Positions 1-6,314 of a stretch of 50,461 nt of DNA are shown here, in pieces (within the stretch, counting starts at the first letter, position 1; each line of letters begins with the position of its first letter). Origin of the DNA: JANRKF01 sp033763575 (GTDB lineage Bacteria > Pseudomonadota > Alphaproteobacteria > Rickettsiales > SXRF01). The position numbers and the translations under genes are program-made. The notes beneath the pieces are model-generated. The model was not told where the DNA came from. It saw nothing but the letters and a program-made list of their open reading frames with translations, and ran no database searches. The stretch spans positions 1 to 50,461 of the forward strand of contig JANRKF010000030.1 in assembly GCA_033763575.1 (NCBI GenBank), read 5' to 3'.

Positions 1-178
1 CGCCGATGGTGGCGGGCAGGGAGGGGGTGAAGGAAAGGGAAGCCTCCAGCGTTTTGCCGGGGCCGAACTCATGCGCGAGATTGGAAAACACGAAGCCGGG
101 CAGGGCCATCGCGCCAATCGATACAACATATAAAACGACGCACAAGCCCAACGTATTGTTAGGTAAAGTCTTGTTCAT
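1..178 (-). CDS. Partial protein with N-terminal hydrophobic signal/anchor, runs off left edge
   Basis: Reading the minus strand from an ATG at 178 gives 59 codons without a stop up to the window edge. The N-terminus has a short polar start with one Lys (MNKTLPNNT) and then a hydrophobic stretch (about residues 10-31, LGLCVVLYVVSIGAMALPGF), consistent with a signal peptide or membrane anchor. It is followed by a polar exported-looking segment. It lies 107 bp downstream of the uracil-DNA glycosylase on the same strand. No clear Shine-Dalgarno is visible. The family cannot be recognised from this fragment. Confidence 0.5.
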   Translation of the reverse strand, partial: MNKTLPNNTLGLCVVLYVVSIGAMALPGFVFSNLAHEFGPGKTLEASLSFTPSLPATIG

Positions 179-285
179 GGCGCGGAATATAACTGCGAAA
201 CATGTGTCAGGCAAGGGGCAGAGGTGTTTTTTTGCTATTTTTGTGCCACACTGTGTGCGATTGGCCACTATAAAGCGCCAAAAGA

Positions 286-1080
286 CTATATAAGCGACTG
301 AATCATCAGCATATCCTGCCATGCGAGGCGTTTCTGGGCCGGTTGCCGCAAAAGATAGGAGGGGTGGTAGGTGATGATGGTTTGGATCGGCTGGGTGAGA
401 TAGGCGTTCTGGTAGGGATAGGCCTTGCCGCGCAGGCGGCTGATCGATTCAGTGCGGGAAAGAAGGCTGCTCGCCGCCGTGCCACCCGCCAGCAGCAGCA
501 GCTTTGGCTGGATCAGTGCAATATGTTTTTCCACAAAGGGCAGGCAGATGGCGGTTTCCTCCACGCTTGGTTGGCGATTGCCGGGCGGCCGCCAGAACAC
601 GGTATTGCTGATATAGACCTGTTCGGCGCGGGAAAGCCCGATGGCTGCAAGCATTTTATCAAGCAATGCACCGCTGGGGCCGCAAAAGGGAATGCCCTGC
701 ATATCCTCCTGCGCGCCGGGCGCTTCTCCGATAACCATGACGGCGGCATTCGGATTGCCATCGGCGAACACGGTTTTGGAAGCGGTTTTTTTGAGCGCGC
801 AGCCATCGAACGCACGCACCGCCGCTTCAAGTTCGGCCAGTGTGGCTGCTTTGTCGGCCATCTCGCGGGCGCTTCCGGCAGCGAGTGCGGGAGAGGCTTG
901 CAACTTCGTCATCGCGAGGCTCGAAGAGCCGTGGCGATCCAGCTCTTTCTCGTGTACAGGCTGGATTGCTTCGCCTGTGGCTCGCAATGACGGCGCGGCA
1001 AAATAATTGCGCGACTCGTTCCCGATGGCTTCATCGGCACCCATTTCCACCTGCCATTTAAGCAATGCATATGTCGCCAT
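286..1080 (-). CDS. Uracil-DNA glycosylase, family 4-like
   Basis: Removes uracil from DNA to start base excision repair in the cytoplasm. The 264-residue product has the family signature GEAPGAQED at about 118-126, PFCGPSGALLDKML after it, NTVFWRPPGNRQPSVEE at about 159-175 and the HPSYLLRQP motif near 239. Family 4 enzymes normally bind a 4Fe-4S cluster with four cysteines. Here the first (C94) and last (C179) positions are kept, but the second is Lys97 and the third is Trp163, so a normal cluster is unlikely. This pattern resembles alphaproteobacterial relatives as I recall them. Residues 1-29 (LLKWQVEMGADEAIG) match the family N-terminus. Residues 30-58 are encoded by a palindromic repeat inserted in frame in the linker before the catalytic domain. 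A GAGG lies 10 nt before the ATG. It follows the unknown gene at 1089-1646 by 8 nt, probably as an operon. Confidence 0.9.
   Translation of the reverse strand: MATYALLKWQVEMGADEAIGNESRNYFAAPSLRATGEAIQPVHEKELDRHGSSSLAMTKLQASPALAAGSAREMADKAATLAELEAAVRAFDGCALKKTASKTVFADGNPNAAVMVIGEAPGAQEDMQGIPFCGPSGALLDKMLAAIGLSRAEQVYISNTVFWRPPGNRQPSVEETAICLPFVEKHIALIQPKLLLLAGGTAASSLLSRTESISRLRGKAYPYQNAYLTQPIQTIITYHPSYLLRQPAQKRLAWQDMLMIQSLI
907..992 (-). repeat. In-frame palindromic element, family 1 (in uracil-DNA glycosylase)
   Basis: An 86-bp imperfect inverted repeat ends in cgtcat/atgacg and has inner arms gatccag and ctggattgcttcg. Read with the host gene it encodes SLRATGEAIQPVHEKELD and continues without a stop. 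The same family, in the same orientation and reading frame relative to the host gene, lies in alaS (6806-6901) and nadC (34392-34472). The encoded residues fall in a linker, which explains why the insertion is tolerated. Confidence 0.85.
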
Positions 1081-1088
1081 CGGTAAAA

Positions 1089-1646
1089 TTACCTCATTAT
1101 GCTTGTCTTGAACCCGGCTGCCTCTGCGCGTGCTTTTAATTCGGTCTCTAGATCAAGGGAATTACTTTGTGCACCATACACCTCACTATATTTTTTTCCC
1201 GTTTTTTCGTGTACTTGTTTTCTCATCGCATTATGGGTTATTAAGAAAAGGTTAATGGGGGGGGGGGTGCTATCGGAGCCAGGAATCGTGACAGGTGTCA
1301 TTTCAACCTGCCATTCCTGCTGTAGCATCACATCAATTTTGCTGTCCTCTGGTAATCGTATGACCATGAGTCCGTGCGTTAGCGCTCTATCTCTTTCAGC
1401 ATCCACAAAAAGCTCTGGATGCTCCTCACCAAACAAGCTTTTAAGATACTTGAATACGCCGCTATTTTTATCAAAAACCTTTGCCTCCGGTAAATTCCCT
1501 TTGGCTTCATCCAGAAGACTTCTGGTTTTTTCATCCAATTCACGTAGTTTTTTTCGATCATATTTTTTTAACATCTTAAGCGCTTTCTTACTTTTAGTTG
1601 ATTTAACGTGCTGGATAGAATTGTATCGCATATAACGCCACGGCAC
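1089..1646 (-). CDS. Unknown hydrophilic protein with homopolymeric C tract
   Basis: This 185-residue product is not recognised. The first half is rich in Lys, Arg and Glu (KKYDRKKLRELDEKTRSLLDEAKG) and probably helical; the second half is mixed. The open frame can start at GTG 1646, ATG 1631 or ATG at internal residue 24; none has a convincing Shine-Dalgarno. The gene is visibly more A+T-rich than the flanking ETF-QO gene. It contains an 11-base G/C run at 1257-1267 coding for the Thr-Pro-Pro-Pro segment. It is divergent from ETF-QO with about 20 bp between them and ends 8 nt before the glycosylase gene. The ORF on the opposite strand over the same bases has weaker coding character, though I cannot exclude it. 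Confidence 0.6.
   Translation of the reverse strand: MPWRYMRYNSIQHVKSTKSKKALKMLKKYDRKKLRELDEKTRSLLDEAKGNLPEAKVFDKNSGVFKYLKSLFGEEHPELFVDAERDRALTHGLMVIRLPEDSKIDVMLQQEWQVEMTPVTIPGSDSTPPPINLFLITHNAMRKQVHEKTGKKYSEVYGAQSNSLDLETELKARAEAAGFKTSIMR
1257..1267. repeat. 11-base mononucleotide G/C tract inside a coding region
   Basis: Eleven consecutive G on the plus strand (C on the coding strand) lie mid-gene in the unknown protein at 1089-1646. A one-base slip would shift the frame and truncate the protein. Such tracts are typical of phase-variable contingency genes, but a sequencing error in the run length is also possible. Confidence 0.9.
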
Positions 1647-1666
1647 AAATACAAAGAAAGTATCCT

Positions 1667-3271
1667 ATGACCGAATCGATGGAATATGATGTGGTGATTG
1701 TCGGTGCCGGGCCTGCGGGGTTAAGCGCGGCAATCCGTCTAAAACAACTGAACAAAGACCTGCGCGTGTGCGTGCTGGAAAAAGGCGCGGAGGTGGGCGC
1801 GCATATACTGGCGGGTGCGGTGCTGGAAACCCGTGCGCTGGATGAGCTTATTCCCGATTGGAAAGTGAAAAATTCCCCGCTCACCAATCCGGTTTCGGAA
1901 GATCGCTTCATATTGCTCACCGAGAAAAAAGCGATCCGCCTGCCGACGCCGCCTTCGATGCGGAACCATGGCAATTATGTGGTGAGCCTCGCTAATTTCA
2001 CCCGCTGGCTGGGCAAGCAGGCGGAAAGCCTGGGCGTGGAAATTTTTCCCGGCTTTGCGGTCGCCGATGTGATGGTGGAAGAAGGCCGCGTGGTCGGGGT
2101 TGAAACCGGAGCGTTCGGCGTAGGCAAGAATGGCGAGCATAAATCGACCTACCAGCCGCCGATGGAAATTCGTGCGAAATATACGCTGTTCGCTGAGGGG
2201 TGCCGCGGCTCGCTCTCGCAGCGGCTGATGGAGGAATTCAATTTGCGTGAAGGCGTGGAGCCGCAGACCTACGCCATCGGCATCAAGGAAATATGGGAAA
2301 TAGATAAAGCAAAACATAAGGCCGGGCGCGTGTGGCACTCGGTGGGCTGGCCGCTGTCGTCCGATACTTACGGCGGCTCCTTCATCTATCACATGGAGAA
2401 CCGGCAGATCGCGATTGGTCATGTGGTCGGGCTTGATTATTCAAACCCGAATCTCGATCCCTATATGGAATTCCAGAAATTCAAAACCCATCCGGTGGTG
2501 CGTTCGCTGCTCGAAGGCGGCAGGCGCATTGCCTATGGTGCGCGGGCATTGAACGAGGGTGGGTTCCAGTCGATTCCGGAATTGATTTTCCCCGGCGGCG
2601 CGCTGATCGGCTGCGCGGCAGGCTTCATGAACGTGCCGAAAATAAAGGGCACGCACACCGCCATGAAATCGGCGATGCTGGCCGCAGAAGCCGTGCATAA
2701 GGCCTTCAAAGAGGGCGAGGAGGCGATGCTCGAATATCCGATGTCGCTTGAAAACAGCTGGGTTTACGCGGAGCTGTACAAGGTGCGCAATATTCGCCCC
2801 GCATTCCATCGCGGCCTGTGGGTGGGGCTGCTTTATTCGGCGTTCGACACCTATATTCTGGGCGGGAAAGCGCCGTGGACATTCGGCCACCATGAAGACC
2901 ACCTGCAACTCAAACCCGTGCGCGAATCAAAAAAAATCCGCTACCCGAAAATCGATAATGTGGTGACGTTCGACCGCATGTCGTCGGTATTTTTATCCTC
3001 CACCAACCACGAGGAAAACCAGCCCTGCCACCTGCATCTGCACAACGATAAAATCCCGACCACCCATAACCTGCTGGAATATGACGCGCCGGAGCAGCGC
3101 TATTGCCCGGCGGGTGTGTATGAAATCGTGAGGGAGGAAGGGCGTCCGCGCCTGCAGATCAATGCGCAAAATTGCGTCCACTGCAAAACCTGCGATATTA
3201 AAGACCCCACGCAAAACATCCTCTGGGTGACGCCTGAAGGCGGCGGCGGGCCGAATTATGGGAATATGTGA
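1667..3271 (+). CDS. Electron transfer flavoprotein-ubiquinone oxidoreductase (ETF-QO)
   Basis: Membrane-associated flavoprotein passing electrons from ETF (reduced by acyl-CoA and other dehydrogenases) to ubiquinone. The 534-residue protein begins with an FAD-binding GAGPAG motif at 13-18. It ends with the ferredoxin-like 4Fe-4S domain, whose four ligands are visible: C480 (RYCPAG), C503, C506 and C509 (NCVHCKTC), followed by the family terminus WVTPEGGGGPNYGNM. Length is near the family norm of about 550. The last 103 bp (33 codons plus stop) occur again at 3758-3860 with about 90% identity, so the present 3' end may have been replaced or duplicated. In this copy residue 519 is Leu, where the second copy and, as I recall, most family members have Thr or a polar residue. 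Confidence 0.95.
   Translation: MTESMEYDVVIVGAGPAGLSAAIRLKQLNKDLRVCVLEKGAEVGAHILAGAVLETRALDELIPDWKVKNSPLTNPVSEDRFILLTEKKAIRLPTPPSMRNHGNYVVSLANFTRWLGKQAESLGVEIFPGFAVADVMVEEGRVVGVETGAFGVGKNGEHKSTYQPPMEIRAKYTLFAEGCRGSLSQRLMEEFNLREGVEPQTYAIGIKEIWEIDKAKHKAGRVWHSVGWPLSSDTYGGSFIYHMENRQIAIGHVVGLDYSNPNLDPYMEFQKFKTHPVVRSLLEGGRRIAYGARALNEGGFQSIPELIFPGGALIGCAAGFMNVPKIKGTHTAMKSAMLAAEAVHKAFKEGEEAMLEYPMSLENSWVYAELYKVRNIRPAFHRGLWVGLLYSAFDTYILGGKAPWTFGHHEDHLQLKPVRESKKIRYPKIDNVVTFDRMSSVFLSSTNHEENQPCHLHLHNDKIPTTHNLLEYDAPEQRYCPAGVYEIVREEGRPRLQINAQNCVHCKTCDIKDPTQNILWVTPEGGGGPNYGNM
3169..3271 (+). repeat. Direct repeat copy 1: functional 3' end of ETF-QO
   Basis: This 103-bp segment covers the last 33 codons and stop of ETF-QO. 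It aligns without gaps to 3758-3860 with 10 mismatches. Nine are silent and one changes Leu to Thr (ILWVTP versus ITWVTP). Just after the stop an octamer atatgtga is repeated, a possible junction scar. Confidence 0.95.
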
Positions 3272-3336
3272 ATATGTGATTGCGAAAAAGCAAGGAATAA
3301 GATACTATCAGGCGTTAGTACATTAAGTAAATTGGG

Positions 3337-3759
3337 ATGGGAGTTATGAGCAAAAATTTTCCACAAGAGGTTTTGGAATCGTTTGTAGGTTATAGTGTCC
3401 GTAATGAGAGCGATTCGAATCGTATAGTGGCAGAGATTATATTAGATCCCAGCAGGCTTACTCCGCAAAGCGGAGAAAGTGTGGATGATACACGACATCG
3501 TCTGGTAAACAGTGATTTACTAAAAGACTGGGCGCAACAAATTTCCGACAAAGCGGTTATGGTTTGGAACGTTGGGGAAAAACTAACGATGACATTTATG
3601 TTTGGTGTCGATCAGGAAATTGACCTTAAGATTTTTCAAGACGATATGAGGGTCTTGAAATTGCAAAGCGAAGACGCGCAGAGAGATGTAGCGACTGGCG
3701 GTCACCGAAAACGTTATTTCAGCACGCGGACAGCAGAAGATCCAGAGCAAACCCGGTAA
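3337..3759 (+). CDS. Unknown protein bracketed by duplicated ETF-QO 3' ends
   Basis: A 140-residue acidic, soluble-looking protein that I do not recognise. It has no signal or membrane segment, is A+T-richer than its neighbours and has the core segment ALT-less VMVWNVGEKLTMTFMFG followed by a polar, Arg-rich tail. Starts at 3337 or 3346 are possible; GGGAG sits just before the second. Its TAA stop (3757-3759) overlaps the first bases of repeat copy 2. Together with flanking spacer it forms an insert of about 490 bp between two copies of the ETF-QO terminus, suggesting it arrived as a small cassette. Confidence 0.6.
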   Translation: MGVMSKNFPQEVLESFVGYSVRNESDSNRIVAEIILDPSRLTPQSGESVDDTRHRLVNSDLLKDWAQQISDKAVMVWNVGEKLTMTFMFGVDQEIDLKIFQDDMRVLKLQSEDAQRDVATGGHRKRYFSTRTAEDPEQTR

Positions 3760-3860
3760 ATTGCGTCCACTGCAAAACCTGCGACATCAAAGACCCCACC
3801 CAGAATATCACCTGGGTCACTCCCGAAGGCGGCGGCGGGCCGAATTATGGGAATATGTGA
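3758..3860 (+). pseudogene. Direct repeat copy 2: detached 3' fragment of ETF-QO
   Basis: This 103-bp fragment would encode the ETF-QO C-terminus (NCVHCKTCDIKDPTQNITWV then PEGGGGPNYGNM) and ends in TGA, but has no start or upstream domain. It diverges from the intact end mainly at third codon positions. It therefore spent time under selection inside a full-length ETF-QO before being separated. Either it is the original end displaced by an insertion that carried a new end, or it was brought in from a related strain. Confidence 0.9.
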
Positions 3861-4562
3861 TTAGCGTGAAGGAGTTTCATAGGGATAGCCATGCCCACGG
3901 GCGATACGTTCAAATGTCTCGCTGAAAGACCGTTCGGGAGTCATGGCGCGCTTCCTCACATCCAGCATCTCGCTACTGATCGCGTCACATTTTTCAGCGG
4001 CAGCATCCAGACTTGCTTGTTCACCCTCAGTTAAAATATTCGTATAATTTTCTTTGGTTCCCCGCAGTTTTACTGCACATGCCGTCACCGCATCCGGCAG
4101 TGCCAGCAAGGCTTTCCCGGCGGCTGTTTCCGAGCTGTGGGTTGTATCAGGCGCGCTGAGTAATTGCCTGGCATGTTTGCCAGTAAGCTGTTTTAAAGAA
4201 GTGATGGACATTTCTTTTGGCATCGCCGCAGTGGATGCCGGACTGGATAAGAAAGTGTCGTCCAGCACTTGTTCTAGAAATGTCCTCAGCTCTGCGATGC
4301 TGCCTTTATGGTCGTTAATCCATAGCGCATTGGCGGCGGTTGTTTTGAGGGCAGTGTTTTCAACTTCGCGTATGGCGCTCAGCAGGTCTTGTAATTGCGT
4401 CTTATGTGATTGGGCATAAATGAACAGCGGCTGATATACCATTACAGCAGGGAATGGATCGGCATCGTCACTCCATGAATTGCGAGCCCCTGGAGTATCC
4501 ACCGGTTGTGGTAATGGTTTGTGGGGATTTGAGGAGCCTCCTTTTTTTACCTCTGATGACAT
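3861..4562 (-). CDS. Unknown 233-residue soluble protein
   Basis: No family recognised. The product has a Pro-rich start (GGSSNPHKPLPQPVDTPG), then a mainly helical Ala/Thr/Glu-rich body with no signal or membrane segment. An upstream in-frame ATG at 4589 exists, but the ATG at 4562 has a strong GGAGG eight nt before it, so I chose that start. The TAA stop directly abuts the detached ETF-QO fragment. It is divergent from citrate synthase with a spacer of about 170 bp that must hold both promoters. Confidence 0.65.
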   Translation of the reverse strand: MSSEVKKGGSSNPHKPLPQPVDTPGARNSWSDDADPFPAVMVYQPLFIYAQSHKTQLQDLLSAIREVENTALKTTAANALWINDHKGSIAELRTFLEQVLDDTFLSSPASTAAMPKEMSITSLKQLTGKHARQLLSAPDTTHSSETAAGKALLALPDAVTACAVKLRGTKENYTNILTEGEQASLDAAAEKCDAISSEMLDVRKRAMTPERSFSETFERIARGHGYPYETPSR

Positions 4563-4735
4563 TGCTTCAGCCTCCATTAGTTCATGCATTGATGAGCTTC
4601 ATTGTATCACCAAAATATGAAGCAATTATGACAATTTGGCAGGAAATTGCATTGTTTTCGCTGCCCTAACACTTTTTTTACACTTCTCTGCCATTGTAAT
4701 TCTGCGTTCTTATTCAATTATCAGGGGGAAACATC

Positions 4736-6064
4736 ATGGGTGCTGCCGTAGAAAATATCGCTTCGTCGAAACCGCATACCGGCGAAACCGCCACGATCAC
4801 CATCGGCGGAAAAACCGTCACCTATCCGATCTATAAGGCCACCGAAGGCCAGAGCGTCATCGACATCAGCAAGCTCTACGCGGATACCGGCATGTTCACC
4901 TATGACCCCGGCTTCATGTCCACCGCCTCGTGCGAATCGAAAATCACCTTCATCGACGGCGATGAGGGCATCCTGCGCTATCGCGGCTACGATATCGATC
5001 AACTCGCCGAGCGAAGCGACTATCTTGAAGTAGCTTATTTGCTGCTCTACGGCGAGCTGCCGAATCCAAAAGAAAAAGAAGAGTATGTAAAACGCATCAC
5101 CAACCACACGATGGTGCATGAGCAGTTGCATTTCCTGTATCGCGGCTTTCCCCGCGCTTCGCACCCGATGGCGGTCATGGCCGGGGCGGCGGCGTCGCTT
5201 GCGGCGTTCTATCATGATTCGCTGGATGTCAATGATCCGGCCCAGCGCGATCTTGCGGCGCTTCGGCTGGTGGCGAAAATGCCGACGCTGGCGGCCATGG
5301 CGCATAAATATTCGATCGGCCATCCCTTCATCTATCCGCAAAATGAGATGGGCTTCGCCGAGAATTTCCTGCACATGATGTTCGCGACGCCTTGCGCCAA
5401 ATACCAGGTGAATCCGGTGCTGGCGCGTGCCATGGAAAAAATTCTCATCCTCCATGCCGACCACGAACAAAACGCATCGACGTCGACCGTGCGTCTTGCC
5501 GGCTCAAGCGGCGCGAACCCGTTTGCCTGTATGAGTGCGGGTATCACTTCGCTGTGGGGCGCGGCGCACGGCGGTGCCAACGAGGCAGTCATCAAGATGC
5601 TGCGCGAAATCGGCGATGTGAAAAACATCCCGGCCTTCATCGAAAAAGTGAAAGATAAAAATTCGAACGTGAAGCTGATGGGCTTCGGGCATCGCGTGTA
5701 TAAAAATTATGACCCGCGTGCGACCGTGCTGCGAAAAACCTGCTCGGAAGTGCTGGCTGAACTCGGTCAGATCAACGAACCGCTGCTCAAAATTGCCGTG
5801 GAGCTGGAAAAAATCGCGCTCTCCGACCCGTATTTCGTTGATCGCAAGCTCTATCCGAACGTGGATTTCTATTCCGGCATCATCTACCGCGCCATGGGAA
5901 TCCCGACCAAAATGTTCACCGTGCTGTTTGCGGTGGCGCGTACCGTCGGCTGGATCGCGCAGTGGAAAGAAATGGTCGAGGACCCGAAAAACAAAATCGG
6001 CCGCCCGCGTCAGCTCTTTACCGGCCCTGAACCACGCGCGTTTGTGGAACTCAAGAAGCGGTAA
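4736..6064 (+). CDS. gltA: Citrate synthase
   Basis: Condenses acetyl-CoA with oxaloacetate to citrate, the entry step of the TCA cycle. The 442-residue protein matches the hexameric bacterial type. Catalytic residues are His278 in GAAHGGANE, His319 in GFGHRVYKN and Asp377 in NVDFYSG. The substrate-binding stretch HADHEQNASTSTVR is also present. The ATG follows a good ribosome-binding site (ggggga, 7 nt upstream). It stands alone on this strand, converging on a small minus-strand gene 5 nt after its stop. Confidence 0.97.
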   Translation: MGAAVENIASSKPHTGETATITIGGKTVTYPIYKATEGQSVIDISKLYADTGMFTYDPGFMSTASCESKITFIDGDEGILRYRGYDIDQLAERSDYLEVAYLLLYGELPNPKEKEEYVKRITNHTMVHEQLHFLYRGFPRASHPMAVMAGAAASLAAFYHDSLDVNDPAQRDLAALRLVAKMPTLAAMAHKYSIGHPFIYPQNEMGFAENFLHMMFATPCAKYQVNPVLARAMEKILILHADHEQNASTSTVRLAGSSGANPFACMSAGITSLWGAAHGGANEAVIKMLREIGDVKNIPAFIEKVKDKNSNVKLMGFGHRVYKNYDPRATVLRKTCSEVLAELGQINEPLLKIAVELEKIALSDPYFVDRKLYPNVDFYSGIIYRAMGIPTKMFTVLFAVARTVGWIAQWKEMVEDPKNKIGRPRQLFTGPEPRAFVELKKR

Positions 6065-6069
6065 TTAGG

Positions 6070-6285
6070 CTAGGGCCTTGGAGGAACGCCTGTATCGCCA
6101 GGCTTGCGTGCTTTTTCCTGACGTGCCACCCAATCTTCTTGTGCTTTTTGGCCAGCGGCAGCTATTTCTGCAATTATCTTAGCACTTGCCGCTGCATCAT
6201 CACGATTTTCTTGTTGCGCATGCCGGGTGTCGTCGGGCGTTTCTAAGACAGGCTCTGATGGCCTTTTCGGTGGTTTATTTTGCAT
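6070..6285 (-). CDS. Small charged protein of unknown function
   Basis: A 71-residue, very hydrophilic protein, Pro-rich at both ends (NKPPKRPSEPVLETPDD and GDTGVPPRP) with a central Ala/Glu/Gln helix. AAGGG lies 7 nt before the ATG, a good reason to regard it as real. It starts 29 nt after the alaS stop on the same strand and may be the last gene of the recA-alaS group. It looks intrinsically disordered; no family recognised. Confidence 0.6.
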   Translation of the reverse strand: MQNKPPKRPSEPVLETPDDTRHAQQENRDDAAASAKIIAEIAAAGQKAQEDWVARQEKARKPGDTGVPPRP

Positions 6286-6314
6286 GGCTCATCCCTTTTA
6301 ATTATTGAGATATA

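Noticed and set aside
343..990. Plus-strand 215-residue open frame opposite the glycosylase
   Set aside because: It mirrors the codon structure of the minus-strand gene, which has clear family motifs; no motif or ribosome-binding site of its own.
1099..1635. Plus-strand 178-residue open frame opposite the unknown gene at 1089-1646
   Set aside because: Cys/Ser/Phe-rich composition typical of an antisense frame; the minus frame has normal hydrophilic composition and operon spacing. Not fully excluded.
4721..5470. Minus-strand 249-residue frame over gltA
   Set aside because: Antisense shadow of citrate synthase with Arg/His-rich composition.
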